This document shows positions 35,500 through 47,100 of a stretch of DNA of 64,000 nucleotides, in pieces. The translations under genes and the position numbers were made by a program. The first letter of the stretch is position 1. The number at the start of each line of letters is the position of its first letter. Source of the DNA: Halicephalobus mephisto (Eukaryota; Nematoda; Chromadorea; Rhabditida; Panagrolaimidae); contig SWDT01000005.1 in assembly GCA_009193035.1 (NCBI GenBank), positions 310,001-374,000 on the forward strand, read 5' to 3'. The notes below the pieces were generated by a model. It had not been told where the DNA came from. It searched no databases and worked only from the letters and a program-made list of their open reading frames with translations.

Positions 35500-36260
35500 A
35501 GAGATCATCAATCAGGGCTAATTCATATATGAAACATGACAAGAACGACGTTTTAAAAGAAAGTGCAATTTAGGTATTTAGACGTCATAAAAAACCGCGA
35601 AAAAAGGTCAATTCATATATGAAAATTTGCTTCATATAAATCAAGGTTAATTCATATAAAACCCGATAAACCCATATATGAAACAAAACTAAAACAATAT
35701 ATTGAAAAAGTAAAAAAAGCGAAATTAAGATATCACATTACCTAGAATCGATAAACAGAAATTACGAAATAAGATTGATTTATATAAGAAAATAGACTAA
35801 TTCTTATAAGAAAACAAACTAATTCGTATATGAAAATAGATTAATTCATATATGAAAAAAATGAAATAATAAATCTAAAACAAAAAAATAATTTAGGTAT
35901 AATATCACTAATATTAGGTAAAAATTACGAAATATGATAGATTCATATATGAAAACAAATTAATTCGTATATGAAAATAGATTAATTCATATATGAAAAC
36001 AAAACTGAAACGATAAATTTAAAACAAAAAAGTATTTTAGATATAATATCACTAATATTAGGTAAAAATTACGAAATATGATCGATTTATATATGAAAAT
36101 AGATTAATTCGTATATGAAAATAGGTTAATTCATATATGAAAACAAAACTGAAACAATAAATTTAAAACAAAAAAGTATTTTAGATATAATATCACTAAT
36201 ATTGAATAAAAATTACGAAATATGATCGATTCATATATGAAACGGAAATAAAACAACATC
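35500..36260. repeat. Array with recurring palindrome TTCATATATGAA, ~130-bp higher-order units
   Basis: TTCATATATGAA or one-base variants (TTCGTATATGAA) occur at least twelve times, often three per unit. The units also share ACGAAATATGATCGAT, CAAAAAAGTATTTTAGATAT and AATATCACTAATATTAGG. The array sits upstream of malic enzyme. 35250-35500 is unstructured. Confidence 0.85.
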
Positions 36261-36294
36261 TTGAGAGTGAAGAAAATAAAATTTAAGGATCACA

Positions 36295-36676
36295 CTACTT
36301 GGATTTGATCTTTGTTTTTAGGTGAACTGAAAGCTAGCCAAACGGCTTCAAGCAGCTTAGAGCCCGGCCCGCTGTCAGCTCGGGACGTAGGTACTCGTTC
36401 GCGAGAAGACGACTTACCTGAGAACTTGTGACCATGTTTATTTTTGCCTAAATTACATCAATAAACTATTAAATCAACGGAAATTTTAAAAAATATTAAA
36501 AATTTAAAAATTACCCACATCAATACCATTTTTGTCCACCTAAAAAGAATTGTGGCACGACAAATTCGATATAAAAAAGTCATTGAGAACAAATGCCAGT
36601 ATTGACTGCTTTGCTCTCTGTCATTACCAGCGACCCACAAATTTTTCATTGAAAAAAGCCATAACTGGCAAGACAT
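36295..36676 (-). CDS. Very small spliced gene divergent from eIF3k; frame uncertain
   Basis: Three minus-strand pieces are bounded by good signals: the acceptor CTTTTTAG before 36539, donor/acceptor GTAATT...TTTAG (intron 36448-36514), and donor/acceptor GTAAGT...CTTTCAG (intron 36327-36417). Two frames survive the splices. One, from an ATG at 36676, gives 66 residues ending TSSQFT. The other has far more natural codon use and reads VDKNGIDVGKNKHGHKFS then VHLKTKIKSK and stop, but no start exon with matching phase is visible. GC content of 36318-36440 is high even in the intron. Family not recognised. Confidence 0.4.
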
Positions 36677-36903
36677 AACATGTTTATTGAGAAAATTGGT
36701 CGAATTTTGAATTGACTAGTCCATTACAACGGGGAACTCTCGACACGAAAACAATTCTGCATTTCGTCTTTTTCAATCAAGTTGATAGTTCTGGTTGGAA
36801 ATTCAAGCCTCGTTTAATTACTTCTTGGTTATTTTTGTTTTTTTCATGAATTTCGTGGAGAACTTAAGGTAATTGATATATGGGTTTCAGATAATTAAGC
36901 AGG
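36677..36903. promoter_or_regulatory. Divergent promoter region of small gene and eIF3k
   Basis: Only 227 bp separate the two putative starts. A GGGTTTCAG acceptor about 15 bases upstream of the eIF3k ATG is a likely spliced-leader site. No core promoter box is obvious. Confidence 0.4.
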
Positions 36904-37695
36904 ATGGCCCCCAATTTTGAGGAAATTCACGCCGAACTTCAGAACGAAATCCAGGGCGTGAATCGGTACAATCCTAACAACATCTCCAAGCTCGAACTTT
37001 GTATTTCACTTATGGTCAAGGAGAACAAGTACGACAAGGATATCCTACTGACGGTCCTGAAGCTGTATCAATTGAATCCTAACAAGTAGGTTTTTTCTGA
37101 TCTGAATCCTCTGACATCGTGTCGCTCTCCAGGTACAGTGAAATCGTTGTTTGCCAAGTCCTTCTGAAGACAATGATGATGTTCCCGAGAAATGACTATG
37201 CTTTAGCCAAGTATTTGATCGATGCAAACAGAATCAATACACAAGAACTCCGTAAAGTGACCGACATTGGAGCCTTGCTCGAATCTTGCAACTTTGGAGT
37301 TTTTTGGAGATTAGTTCGCGGAGAATACAAGCCTGATGACAAATACAAGAACCCCCAAGTCTATGCCGAAGTTATCAAGCCGATTGTTGGATTCGAAGAT
37401 GCCGTTCGCTGCTTTGCCTGTCAAGTCGTCAATGTCACTTTCCAGAGGATCGACAAGAACGCTCTCATGCGGCTCTTAGGCAACATTACTGAAGCTCAGA
37501 TGCTGGGATACGCCAAAGTCTATGAATGGACTCCAAATCCAGACGGGACTCTCTTCATCCGGAACCACGAAGACACGATCAAGAGCAGGAACATTGAAGA
37601 AAAGCTTCGTTTCGAACGTAAGGTTCTCTACCCGCATTTATGTATTCACTGAACACTTTTCAGAATGCCTCGAGATCTTCAGAAGAATCGACTGA
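36904..37695 (+). CDS. eif-3.K: Translation initiation factor eIF3 subunit K (exons 36904-37085, 37133-37617, 37664-37695)
   Basis: The spliced product is 232 residues, close to the usual 218-240. It matches the eIF3k family: NRYNPNNISKLELCI near the N-terminus, an ALAKYLID segment, FWRLVRGEYKPDDKYKN-type helices and a winged-helix/PCI-like half ending KSRNIEEKLRFE. It is a small peripheral subunit of eIF3, which loads mRNA onto the 40S ribosome. Introns are 47 and 46 bp with GTAGGT...TCTCCAG and GTAAGG...TTTTCAG borders. If the second is not removed, the frame ends nine codons later at 37652, so the last eleven residues are less sure. The gene converges on the chemoreceptor, with stops only 66 bp apart. 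Confidence 0.93.
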
Positions 37696-37761
37696 ATCCT
37701 CAGAACTTTAAAAAATGGTCTTCTCGTTGATTGTTGATTAATTTTATTTGTCTGGGAACAA

Positions 37762-39191
37762 TCAAAAACCAAAGTATTTGTAGCGTATTGCACGCCAATC
37801 CGTCGGTTTTTCCGCTTGCCACATTTTTCGATAGTAGTCGAAATACTGTTTTCCTTCGTTGCTTAGGTTAACTCCGTTGACGACGCTGCAGTGGTGTTTT
37901 TCGTCTTTTTCGATGAATCTGTCGACAAGGTTGTTGTAAATGTCAGCACACAGTTTTCTGAGTTGCTTAACGTCATAAATGAAGACGAAAATTACGGTGT
38001 AGATTCCGAAGATCGTCCCAGGAAGTTCCTAAAGAAAATTTTTAAAGAAAAATTTAAATTTTTTTACCTCGATGAATATCCTCAAGGTTCTACTGTAATT
38101 CCACCATTCTGTTGATTCTAGGAGGAAAATATGCAACCCGAAACAGCAAAGGCCCAAAGTGGAGGTGATGAGGGTTTTTTTGGTTATTTTGAAGTTTTTT
38201 TCCAGAGTAAATCTGATAGAAAGTTGGACACGAGAAGGTGTCTCAGTTATGGTGTTTTTTTTGTTTAAAAAATTTAAAATTAAAATTAAAGAAGATCCTC
38301 CGATGACGATTCCGCTTATGGGGAAACTAATATGAAAAAAAATAAAGTACTGTAATGATTCTGTGGATTTTATTTCACAGAATACTGTAGTTGAATTTTT
38401 TTGGAATATTTTATAAAATGACGAAATTAAAGGTAGTACTGTAATTATCCACTGAAATTTCGAAATTAATTAGTTTTTATTTTTCTGGATTTACCGGAAT
38501 AATCCCCAATCCGATCGCGGTAAATTTATGGTTTTCTTGTTCGTAATTACTGTAGAATACTGTAGTAACAACTCTTTCAACCAAAAGTACTGTAAATCCG
38601 GAAGCTACCGTATTCCATGGAATTAACTTTAATTCTCTTTCTAGGGTACAGTAATCAATTTTCGTGACGAAATCAGCAACGGAGTCCTAAAAATGAAAAA
38701 GTTACTGTAAGAAACTGAAGATGGATACTGTAGGTAATTGAAGAAGATTACTGTAAAAGCATTAACAAAGCTACTGTAGGAAATCAAAAATATTTACTGT
38801 AAGAGACTTAATGCGGTTACTGTACGATATTTGAGATGGTTACTGTAGAAAATCGAAGAAATAAACTTGCCTGATTTATCAACGTGATTTGGATAATCAT
38901 CTTACAGGACCTAACTGCAGTCAAAAAACACCCAAAAGTAAAGCTTAAAGTCAAGGAAATCAGGACCCTCCGGAGGTTACGGTACTTCATCTGAAAGCGG
39001 AATTCTCTAAACTTGAACAAAACTAAACTTACAGTATCCGTCCTGAGGAAGTTGACGAAAATTACAGTAAGCATAATTCCGACGGCGTTGATGGCCAAAC
39101 TTAATCCCTGAGCAGATAACAGGACTTCGGATGAATAAATTTCGGAAATTTTTTGAGAAAAGTTTCTCCAACCCGGGGATTCTGAAGCCAT
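37762..39191 (-). CDS. Seven-TM chemoreceptor, Sra/Sre superfamily (5 exons)
   Basis: Exons 39191-39033, 38990-38871, 38686-38495, 38451-38068 and 38028-37762, all in phase 0, encode 373 residues. Seven hydrophobic segments are visible. Family-like features are a Cys followed by an E-R pair after TM3 (LLVERVVTTVFYSNYE), a TM5 region with FPISGIVIGG and a C-tail ending with QYFDYYRKMW, which resembles nematode Sre receptors. Such receptors act in the cilia of sensory neurons and detect environmental chemicals. Intron 2 uses a GC donor (CAG|GCAAGT), which is needed because any nearby GT donor gives a stop. Introns and exons are full of TACTGTA/TACAGTA words. The exact subfamily is a best guess. 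Confidence 0.85.
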
Positions 39192-39219
39192 GATTCTGAA
39201 AATTCTTCAAAAATTAAAG

Positions 39220-40880
39220 TACTTTTAAAATTTAATTATTAAAAATTTTTTTTTTTAATTTTGAAAATTTTTAGAAAATTTCGAATTTTTCTAAATTTTA
39301 ACAAAATTCAAAAATATTTTTTTATTTAAAATTATTTTTCTAAAATTCGAAAAATCACTATCCTACCGTAATCGCGACATTTACGACTGAAAACTTAAAA
39401 AAGTGGATATTTCGGACCAGACTAAATGTAAAAACAATTTTTAATTCGAAAATAAAAAAAATTAAATTAGTATTTATTATTACAGAAACTTTTCTGACAT
39501 TTCATGGAAATGGATTAAATTTAATAACTATGCTTTCAAATTATATATTGCATTTTGGTATTAAAAAAGTATATTTAAATCGATTTTTTTAAACATTAAA
39601 CATTAATTTCGAAATAATTTCATTTTTTGAATTTTCTACAGTAATTGATAAAAATTATATTTTTTAAAATTAAAATATATTTAAATTTTTTTTCGAAATT
39701 AAAAATTAAAAAAAATAATTTTTTAAAATTAAGATATATTTAAAACTTTTTTTTCGAAGTTGAAAATTAAAAAAAATAATTTTTTAAACATTAAACATTA
39801 ATTTCGAAATAATTTTTGAATTTTTTACAGTAATTGATAAAAAATTTTTAAAATTAAAATATATTTAAATTTTTTTTCGAAATTGAAAATTAAAAAAAAA
39901 TAATTTTTTAAAATTAAAATATATTTAAAAACTTTTTTTTCGAAATTGAAAATTAAAAAAAATATTTTTTTAAAATTAAAATATATTTAAATTTTTTTTC
40001 GAAGTTGAAAATTAAAAAAATAATTTTTTAAACATTAAACATTAATTTCGAAATAATTTTTGAATTTTTTACAGTAATTGATAAAATTTATATTTTTTAA
40101 AATTAGTTTATTTTAAAAAATAAAAAACCAGATTTTAAATTATATATTTTAACACAAACTTATATTTAAATAAATTTTATTTTTGTCTTTTATGCTATAA
40201 TTAAAAGTAAAAAGTGTGTATTATGGTCTCTTTAAATTTTATTTTTAATATATTCACTTTTAATATAAAATAAAAAAATTTAATTTTTAATAAATTCACT
40301 TTTAATATAAAATAAAAAATTTAATTTTTAATATATTTACTTTCAATATAAAATTAAAAAAGTAAATTTTATTTTTGTCTTTTATGCTATAATTAAAAGT
40401 AAAAAGTGTGTATTATGGTCTCTTGAACGCAAAATTGGTTCTGAAATGATTACTTAGGTTTGTGTTATTTCTTAATTTAAAAAACTTTCAAAACACATTT
40501 TTAGTATAAACATAAACTTGAGTAAAATTTATTTTTTTTAAATTTATATAAAAGTAAATATATTAAAAAATTTATATAAAAGTAAATATATTAAAAATAA
40601 AATTTATTTTTTTCTTATTTTATATAAAAGTAAATATATCAAAAAATTTATTTTTTTAATTTTATATTAAAAATAAATATATTGAAAAAATTATTTTTTT
40701 AAAAATTTTTTATAAAAGTGAATATATTAAAAATAAAAATTAAAAAGTTCAAAATTGGTCCTAAAACGATTTTTTTCAAAATTAATTTATTTTTAATTTT
40801 TTTTAAATTTAGAATTTATTTGATTTTTTAAGTTTTCTATTTTTGTAGATTTATTTATCATTCCAGAACTTACAGTTTAT
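39220..40880. repeat. AT-rich arrays between chemoreceptor and intermediate filament gene
   Basis: 39600-40110 holds ~60-80-bp units around TTTAAAATTAAAATATATTT followed by TTTTTCGAAATTGAAAATT. 40160-40440 holds a duplicated block containing GCTATAATTAAAAGTAAAAA followed by GTGTGTATTATGGTCTCTT. 40540-40740 repeats TATATAAAAGTAAATATATT. No gene seen. Confidence 0.75.
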
Positions 40881-41185
40881 TTTATATAAAAATAGTTCGA
40901 ATCCAAATAACTAAAGATAAAAGCAAAGATAGCCTCAGGCGAAGGAAAACAGAAATTGGACGATTGGTTTCTAAGTAGATGTCAGGTTTAGATTTTTGGA
41001 TTGCGGTTCTGGCATCTAGTGTGAGAAGCCAAAAATCGGGGATCGATGGAAAATTCGACATCGAATAGTGTCTAATTCTAAGCAGATGATTAGCTCAGGA
41101 ATGGGTATAGACAAAAAAAATCAAAAATTTTTTAAAATTGTCATTTTTGAATCAAGGCAGTAAAAAATGAGAAAAATTTTGGCAG
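40880..41185 (-). other. Probable 3' UTR of the intermediate filament gene
   Basis: This stretch has balanced composition and no repeats, lies directly downstream of the stop at 41186, and ends near a minus-strand AATAAA (about 40877-40882). Assignment as untranslated region is inference. Confidence 0.45.
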
Positions 41186-44100
41186 TTATTGGCCGATTTG
41201 GGTGGTTTTTTGAGTATGAGTAGCACGTTCCTCTCCATCACGGTTGACGAAAGAAGTAACAACATTAGCTCCAATGCCCCAGGTGTTTTCAGCATCGTTA
41301 ACGAGGGAATCTGGAGGACTGTGACGACCACCTTGATCTCTGGCGTATATCTTGATTGAATTGCCGGCTTTAAGGGTGATTCCAGAAGGAACAGTGTAGC
41401 TGATTTCACGACGACTATCGAGTTTTCTTTTGATTTTGCATCCAGAGATGTCTTCGTCCTTCGAACGATGGGTGTTTTCCAAAGTTATGAATTTTCCGTT
41501 AGGTTCGCATTCGCTGATGGTGATGTTGCCTTTGGCAGATCGTTGAAAAGTAGTTTTTGTTTGGACTTCCCCACGAACGTTACGAGTGGAATCCGTGTCT
41601 TCTTGTTGCTGAAGAGAATGGGTCTTGACGACCTGTTCGACCATCTGACGAAGTCCAACACGACTTTCTTCGCCTTCGAGCATTTTACGGTAGATGGCGA
41701 TTTCAGCGTCGAGCATCTGTTTCGTGTCCAGAAGAGCCTGAAGTTCAGCAACAAGACTCTGACATTCCTCTTTCATTCGACGAAGAGTTGCGTCACGTTC
41801 GTTCAAAGCTTGTTCGTATTGTCTTTGATCGTCGTTCAATTGATAATTGAGATTTTGGACTTCTTTTTCGAGTTGAGCGTTTTTGGCTTCTAAATCGGCC
41901 AATTTTCCACGAAGATCTCCAATGTTATCTCTCATTCTCTTGACTTCCTCGCGTTGGTAGTTGGATTCCATAGCAGAGCGATTTGCGTTTCCTTGAACTT
42001 CGCTGACCTAAAATCCTTTGATTAAATTTCGAAATCTTTTGATTAAATTTCGAAATCCTTTGATTAAATTTCGAAATTTTTTGATTAAATTTCGAAATCC
42101 TTTGATTAAATTTCGAAATCCTTTGATTAAATTTCGAAATATTTTGATTAAATTTCGAAATTTTTTGATTAAATTTCGAAATCCGGAAAGCAAATTATTC
42201 GATAAGTACAAAAAGTATTAAAAAACAATTTCCAGAACATTCGATAATCCTCTCATACCCACGTATTTTTCGTTTATTTTGCTAGTCCAAATAGAAAAAT
42301 TTAGAGTATTTCGAAATCCTCTTATATTTTGAGGTCCTGATGTAGGCCTTAGGAAATAGGTTTAGGTACTTTTAAAAATATCTGGTAATTGTTTTGTATC
42401 TATGTTGTTTTGATTTAGGTCTTGTTAGACTGATGTAGAACTATTTAAAACATTTTAGAATGTCCCAGTATCTACGTGACTTTGATTTAGGTCTTCTTAA
42501 TCTAGGCCTTTTCGAAATTTTCTTAAACTTCTGATTTAGGACTTGCTAGATAGGTTTAGGTCCTGTTAGACGACCCTACACTTTCACATTTCTGCTTTAG
42601 GTCCTTTCAGATCCTTTTGCAACCATCTCAGACCTTCGTGTCTTTTTTGGGTCTTGTTAGATTAACCCAGGTCCTTCTGGAATTGGTCTAAGGCAGTGCG
42701 AAATCAATCCTAACTGTAAACGGTTGTGTTATTTGAGCTGTATTTTTTACACCGTTTGTATGAAAAGATATTATTTGTCCCGTCTTTGCGCATTGATGAC
42801 TCGTTTCAACAATGGAATACAAACAAACCTTGAGTTTGTACCAGCTTTCCATGTCGCTTCGGCCTTGTTGAGCGATGTAGTCGTATTCGTCCTTGATGTC
42901 TCTGATGGCAAGGGCAAGTTCGTTTTTGAAGAATTCGCGGGTGTCGGCAGGGGCCTGAGCCAGAAGGGCCTGGAGTTCCTTGACTTCTTGTTCGTGAACA
43001 CGACGCAAGAATTCCAATTCTTCCATAAGAGTTTGAACTTGATTTTGGAAGTCGATTCTTCCAAGAGTTTCTTCGTCCAAATCGTTACGAGCTTTCTGAA
43101 GTTCTTCCCAAAGACGAACATTGTCTCCATTGAGCCGCTTCTCCTCCTCGGTCAGCTGCTTCCATCGGGCCCGGAGCATCTCCAACTCGCTTTGAGCATC
43201 GGCAATGGCATTCGTCCATTGAGCAATTTTCTCCTTGTCTCCATCCCGACGGTGCTGGATCTCCTCGTAACTGAAAACATTCAATCATACTACTGTAACC
43301 CTCAAAAATAAATCATCCATAAAATTATATAAATTTTAAAATTTTCAAAAATCCTTAAATCCAGATGATTTCAGAAAACTGCAGAATTCTGAAAAGTTTC
43401 ACGAAAACTGATTTCTGTAGGATTGAGAAATTTTGAACCTTTTTATGGATTTTAAAATTTTCAAAATTTTTTAAATTCTCAAATATTTTTAAATTTTCAA
43501 AATTTTTAAAAGATTTTCGAAAATTTCAGAAATTCATAATGGATTTTAGAAAATCCTGAAATTTTTAAAAATCTTCTAAAAATTTTTGGAACTTTCTAGA
43601 ATCCATTATGAACTTCAAAAATTTTTAGAAGATTTTTGAAAATTTCAGAAGTTCATAATGGATTCTAAAAGTTTCCAGAAAATTGTAAAAATCCTCACAG
43701 ATTCTAAAATTCTTCAAAATTCTTCAGAATTTTTTATTCAATTTTAATTATTAAATTTTAAAATTAAAAATATTTAGTTTTTTCAATTTTAAAATTAAGT
43801 ATTAAATTTTTTATTTTTATTTCTATTTTAAATTTTAAATTAAAAATATATAATTTTTTTAATTTTAAAATTAAGTGTTAAATTTTTTATTTTTTAAATT
43901 TCAGATGGATGAAAACCAGTTCCACGCCTTTGAACCGAAATTAGGGCGTTTTCTTGTTTTGTTTTTAGTCCAAAATTGATTGAAAAAGAATTTTTACGAT
44001 TTTTGCAACGGAAGTCCCCAGATGAACGAAAAGAAATCAATTATCGACGAGGATCAAAAAAATTGTGGAACACTGCAATAATCAGAATTCTTTGTTCATA

Positions 44101-47100
44101 GATAAGCCGGAATTTGGAGCTTGCAATCACCTCATAAAATTCCGGACAATCGTGCATTATAAAAAAACCAAAAATGTATGGAAAAAAAATCTCAAAAATT
44201 TTTTTGGAATCTTCCAAATAAGACCGGAAATAGAAGAATTTAGTGTTTTTGAACTTCTGGAAAATTCTAAAATCATTTTATTGTAAACATTAGGAATTTT
44301 TGTGACAAAAAATTAGAAAATTGTCTTGGCACGAATTTTTGAATTTTCCAGTCAAGACCGGAAATTGCGAAAACTAATGTTTACAGAATTCTCTAAATTT
44401 TCAAAATTTAAATATTGTAAAAAATAAAACTTTTTTTGGAAAATTCGATCTAAATTGTCTTGGCACGAATTTTTGAATTTTCCAATTAAGACCGAAAATT
44501 GCGAAAACTAATGTTTACAGAATTCTCTAAATTTTCAAAATTAAGACATTATAAAAAATAAAACTTTTTTTGCAAAATTCGATCTAAATTGTCCTAACGG
44601 GAATTTTTGAATTTTCCAGTCAAGACCGGAAATTGCGAAAATTAATGTTTACAGAATTCTCTAAATTTTCAAAATTTAAATATTACAAAAAATATAATTT
44701 TTTGAAATACAATCCAAGTGATCCTGACTGGAATTTTCCAATCAAGACCAAAAATTGTAAAATTTTTTATTCTTTTAAATGATTTTAGATGTATTTGCTA
44801 GGTTCTGGAGATTAGGTGTAAGTTAATTTCGATGTTATTAAGAAATGCTAAACGTACCGGGATCGATATTCGGCCAGATCGTCGCGAAGACGGGCGACTT
44901 TGACGTCGATTTCTGCCTTCTGTCTGGCAGCGTTATCGATGTCCTTTCTGGCGTCGGAAAGGCTATCGGCATACTTGACCTAGAAACAACGACGTAGAAT
45001 TTAATCCTTTATCATAGTACTCTGCTTTTCCTTTAGTAGTATAATGGTAAGTACGCGTGACAAGATTTGAACTGAATTCCCAGTTGGAAACTCAGAGCAA
45101 AGTTAGAGTTGAATGAGTTTATTGGAACTCAATATATCCTTTTGGCGTTGGTAGTGCAGCTGTTAGTGCGCGTGATTGTAAAGTTACAAGACACGGGTTC
45201 GGTTCCCGGTTGGACGCAAATCCATGTTAACCAGGAAGAACCAAAGAAGTCTCACAGAACAAGTTAAGACTTCGAATCAACCTTTGGTGTTGGACTCTGC
45301 GATAAGCAGATCAGTAGAAGGAAATCGTGTCAAAGAGCATAAACTGCCAAAAGTTGCAAGATTAAATGCTTAACTTGTCTGTTTTTTTTGTACCGTGTGG
45401 TGTATTGCACTAAAGCGAACCCTGCACGGTGCGGAAAACGCCGTGATAAAGCAGATTACAGTATTCTACTTTAATGTTAGGGTCGTAAAATCGCCAAATC
45501 AGGATCAGCTTTTGACGCACCTTTTCTGGCGCCAAAGAAATTTTACTTTTTATATTATTTTTTTGAATAATAAAAATTTACTTTTATATCTGAAGTGTCT
45601 TTTCCCCAACGAGAACGAAGATCTTCAAGTTCTGCCACGAGTTTTCGGTTTTGTTCTTCAAGCTTCTTGACTCTGTCAATGTAGTTTCCAAGACGATCAT
45701 TTAGACCTTGCATTTCTTTTTTTTCCTTATCGGTAGCTTCCAAAAAACTTTTAGCAGCATTAGCAGATAGAGCCGGCGAAATTCCTCCGATCGTGGCGGA
45801 ACCCATCTCGGTAACCATCTTCAAAACACGTCCTGAAGAAATTTAATTTTAAAAATAAATCTAAAAAAATAAAAAATCTTACTTAAAAAAATTTTTTTAA
45901 TTTTAAAAATAAATCTAAAAAAATAAAAAATCTTACTTAAGAAAATTTTTTTTAATTTTAAAAATAAATCTATTTAAAAAAATAAAAAATGTATTTAAAA
46001 AAGTTTTTAAATCTTATTTTTTAAAATAATAAAAATATATATTTCTTTAAATAATGGAAATTTACGTTTTTAAATATTGGAAATTTATTTTTTTTCAAAT
46101 AATAAGATTTTATTAGATAATAAAATTTTTTCTAAAATGAAAATATTTTTTTTTCAAATAATAAAATTTTTTTTAAATGAAATTTATTTTTTTTAATAAT
46201 AAAATTTTTTCTAAAATGGAAATTTATTTTTTTTAATAATAAAATTTTCTTTAAAATAGAAATTTATTTTTTTTAATAATAAATTTTTTTTTAAAATGGA
46301 AATTTATTTTCCTAACCTCCATCAGGATCAGCTCTGGCGGATAATAAATAAGAATAATTTCCACTCATTGCCATGGTTTACAATTATTAAAATTCAAAGA
46401 CAAATTTGTTTCGTGAAAACTGCGCAAAACATATGTTTACTTGGATCGATCATGGTTGCGGGACTTCGTCGAGTCATCCTTCGACAAACAAAGCGAATGG
46501 GCTAGATCCAAAATGCAGATCTCTCAAAATTGAGTAAACTAGAATTTTATTTTTTCTTGTTTTATGCCCTTCAAACTTGTTCCAGAAAAAAAAATACCAC
46601 TAAAAGTGAAATTGCGTAATTCAAGTGGACCTTGATCAAATAAATCGTGACTCATTTTCCTTTTTGGTTTGTACTTATAATCGTACTGTTTTAAAAGCAA
46701 AAAATTTCCTTCCAAAAAATCGAAAATTATCCTGACACGAATTTTTGAACTTTCCAATCAAGACCGGAAATAGAAGAATTTAGTGTTTTTGAACTTCTGG
46801 AAAATTCTAAAATTATTTTATTGTAAACATTAGGAATTTTTGTGACAAAAAATTGGAAAATTGTCTTGGCACGAATTTTTGAATTTTCCAATCAAGACCG
46901 AAAATTGCGAAAACTAATGTTTACAGAATTCTCTAAATTTTCAAAATTAAAACATTATAAAAAATAAAACTTTTTTTGCAAAATTCGATCTAAATTGTCC
47001 TGACGGGAATTTTCCAATTTTCCAAATAAGACCGAAAATTGGGAAATTTTAAATGTTCTGTAATTTTCCTAGGATACTGTACGTAATGAAACTTCCTGAT

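Noticed and set aside
42008..42221. Complementary 67-residue frames with FRNLIK-type repeats
   Set aside because: Generated by a 21-bp intronic tandem repeat lacking stops on either strand.
45142..45217. Functional tRNA gene
   Set aside because: A- and B-box words are present, but the anticodon stem does not pair properly and the acceptor stem is poor; kept only as a tRNA-like element.
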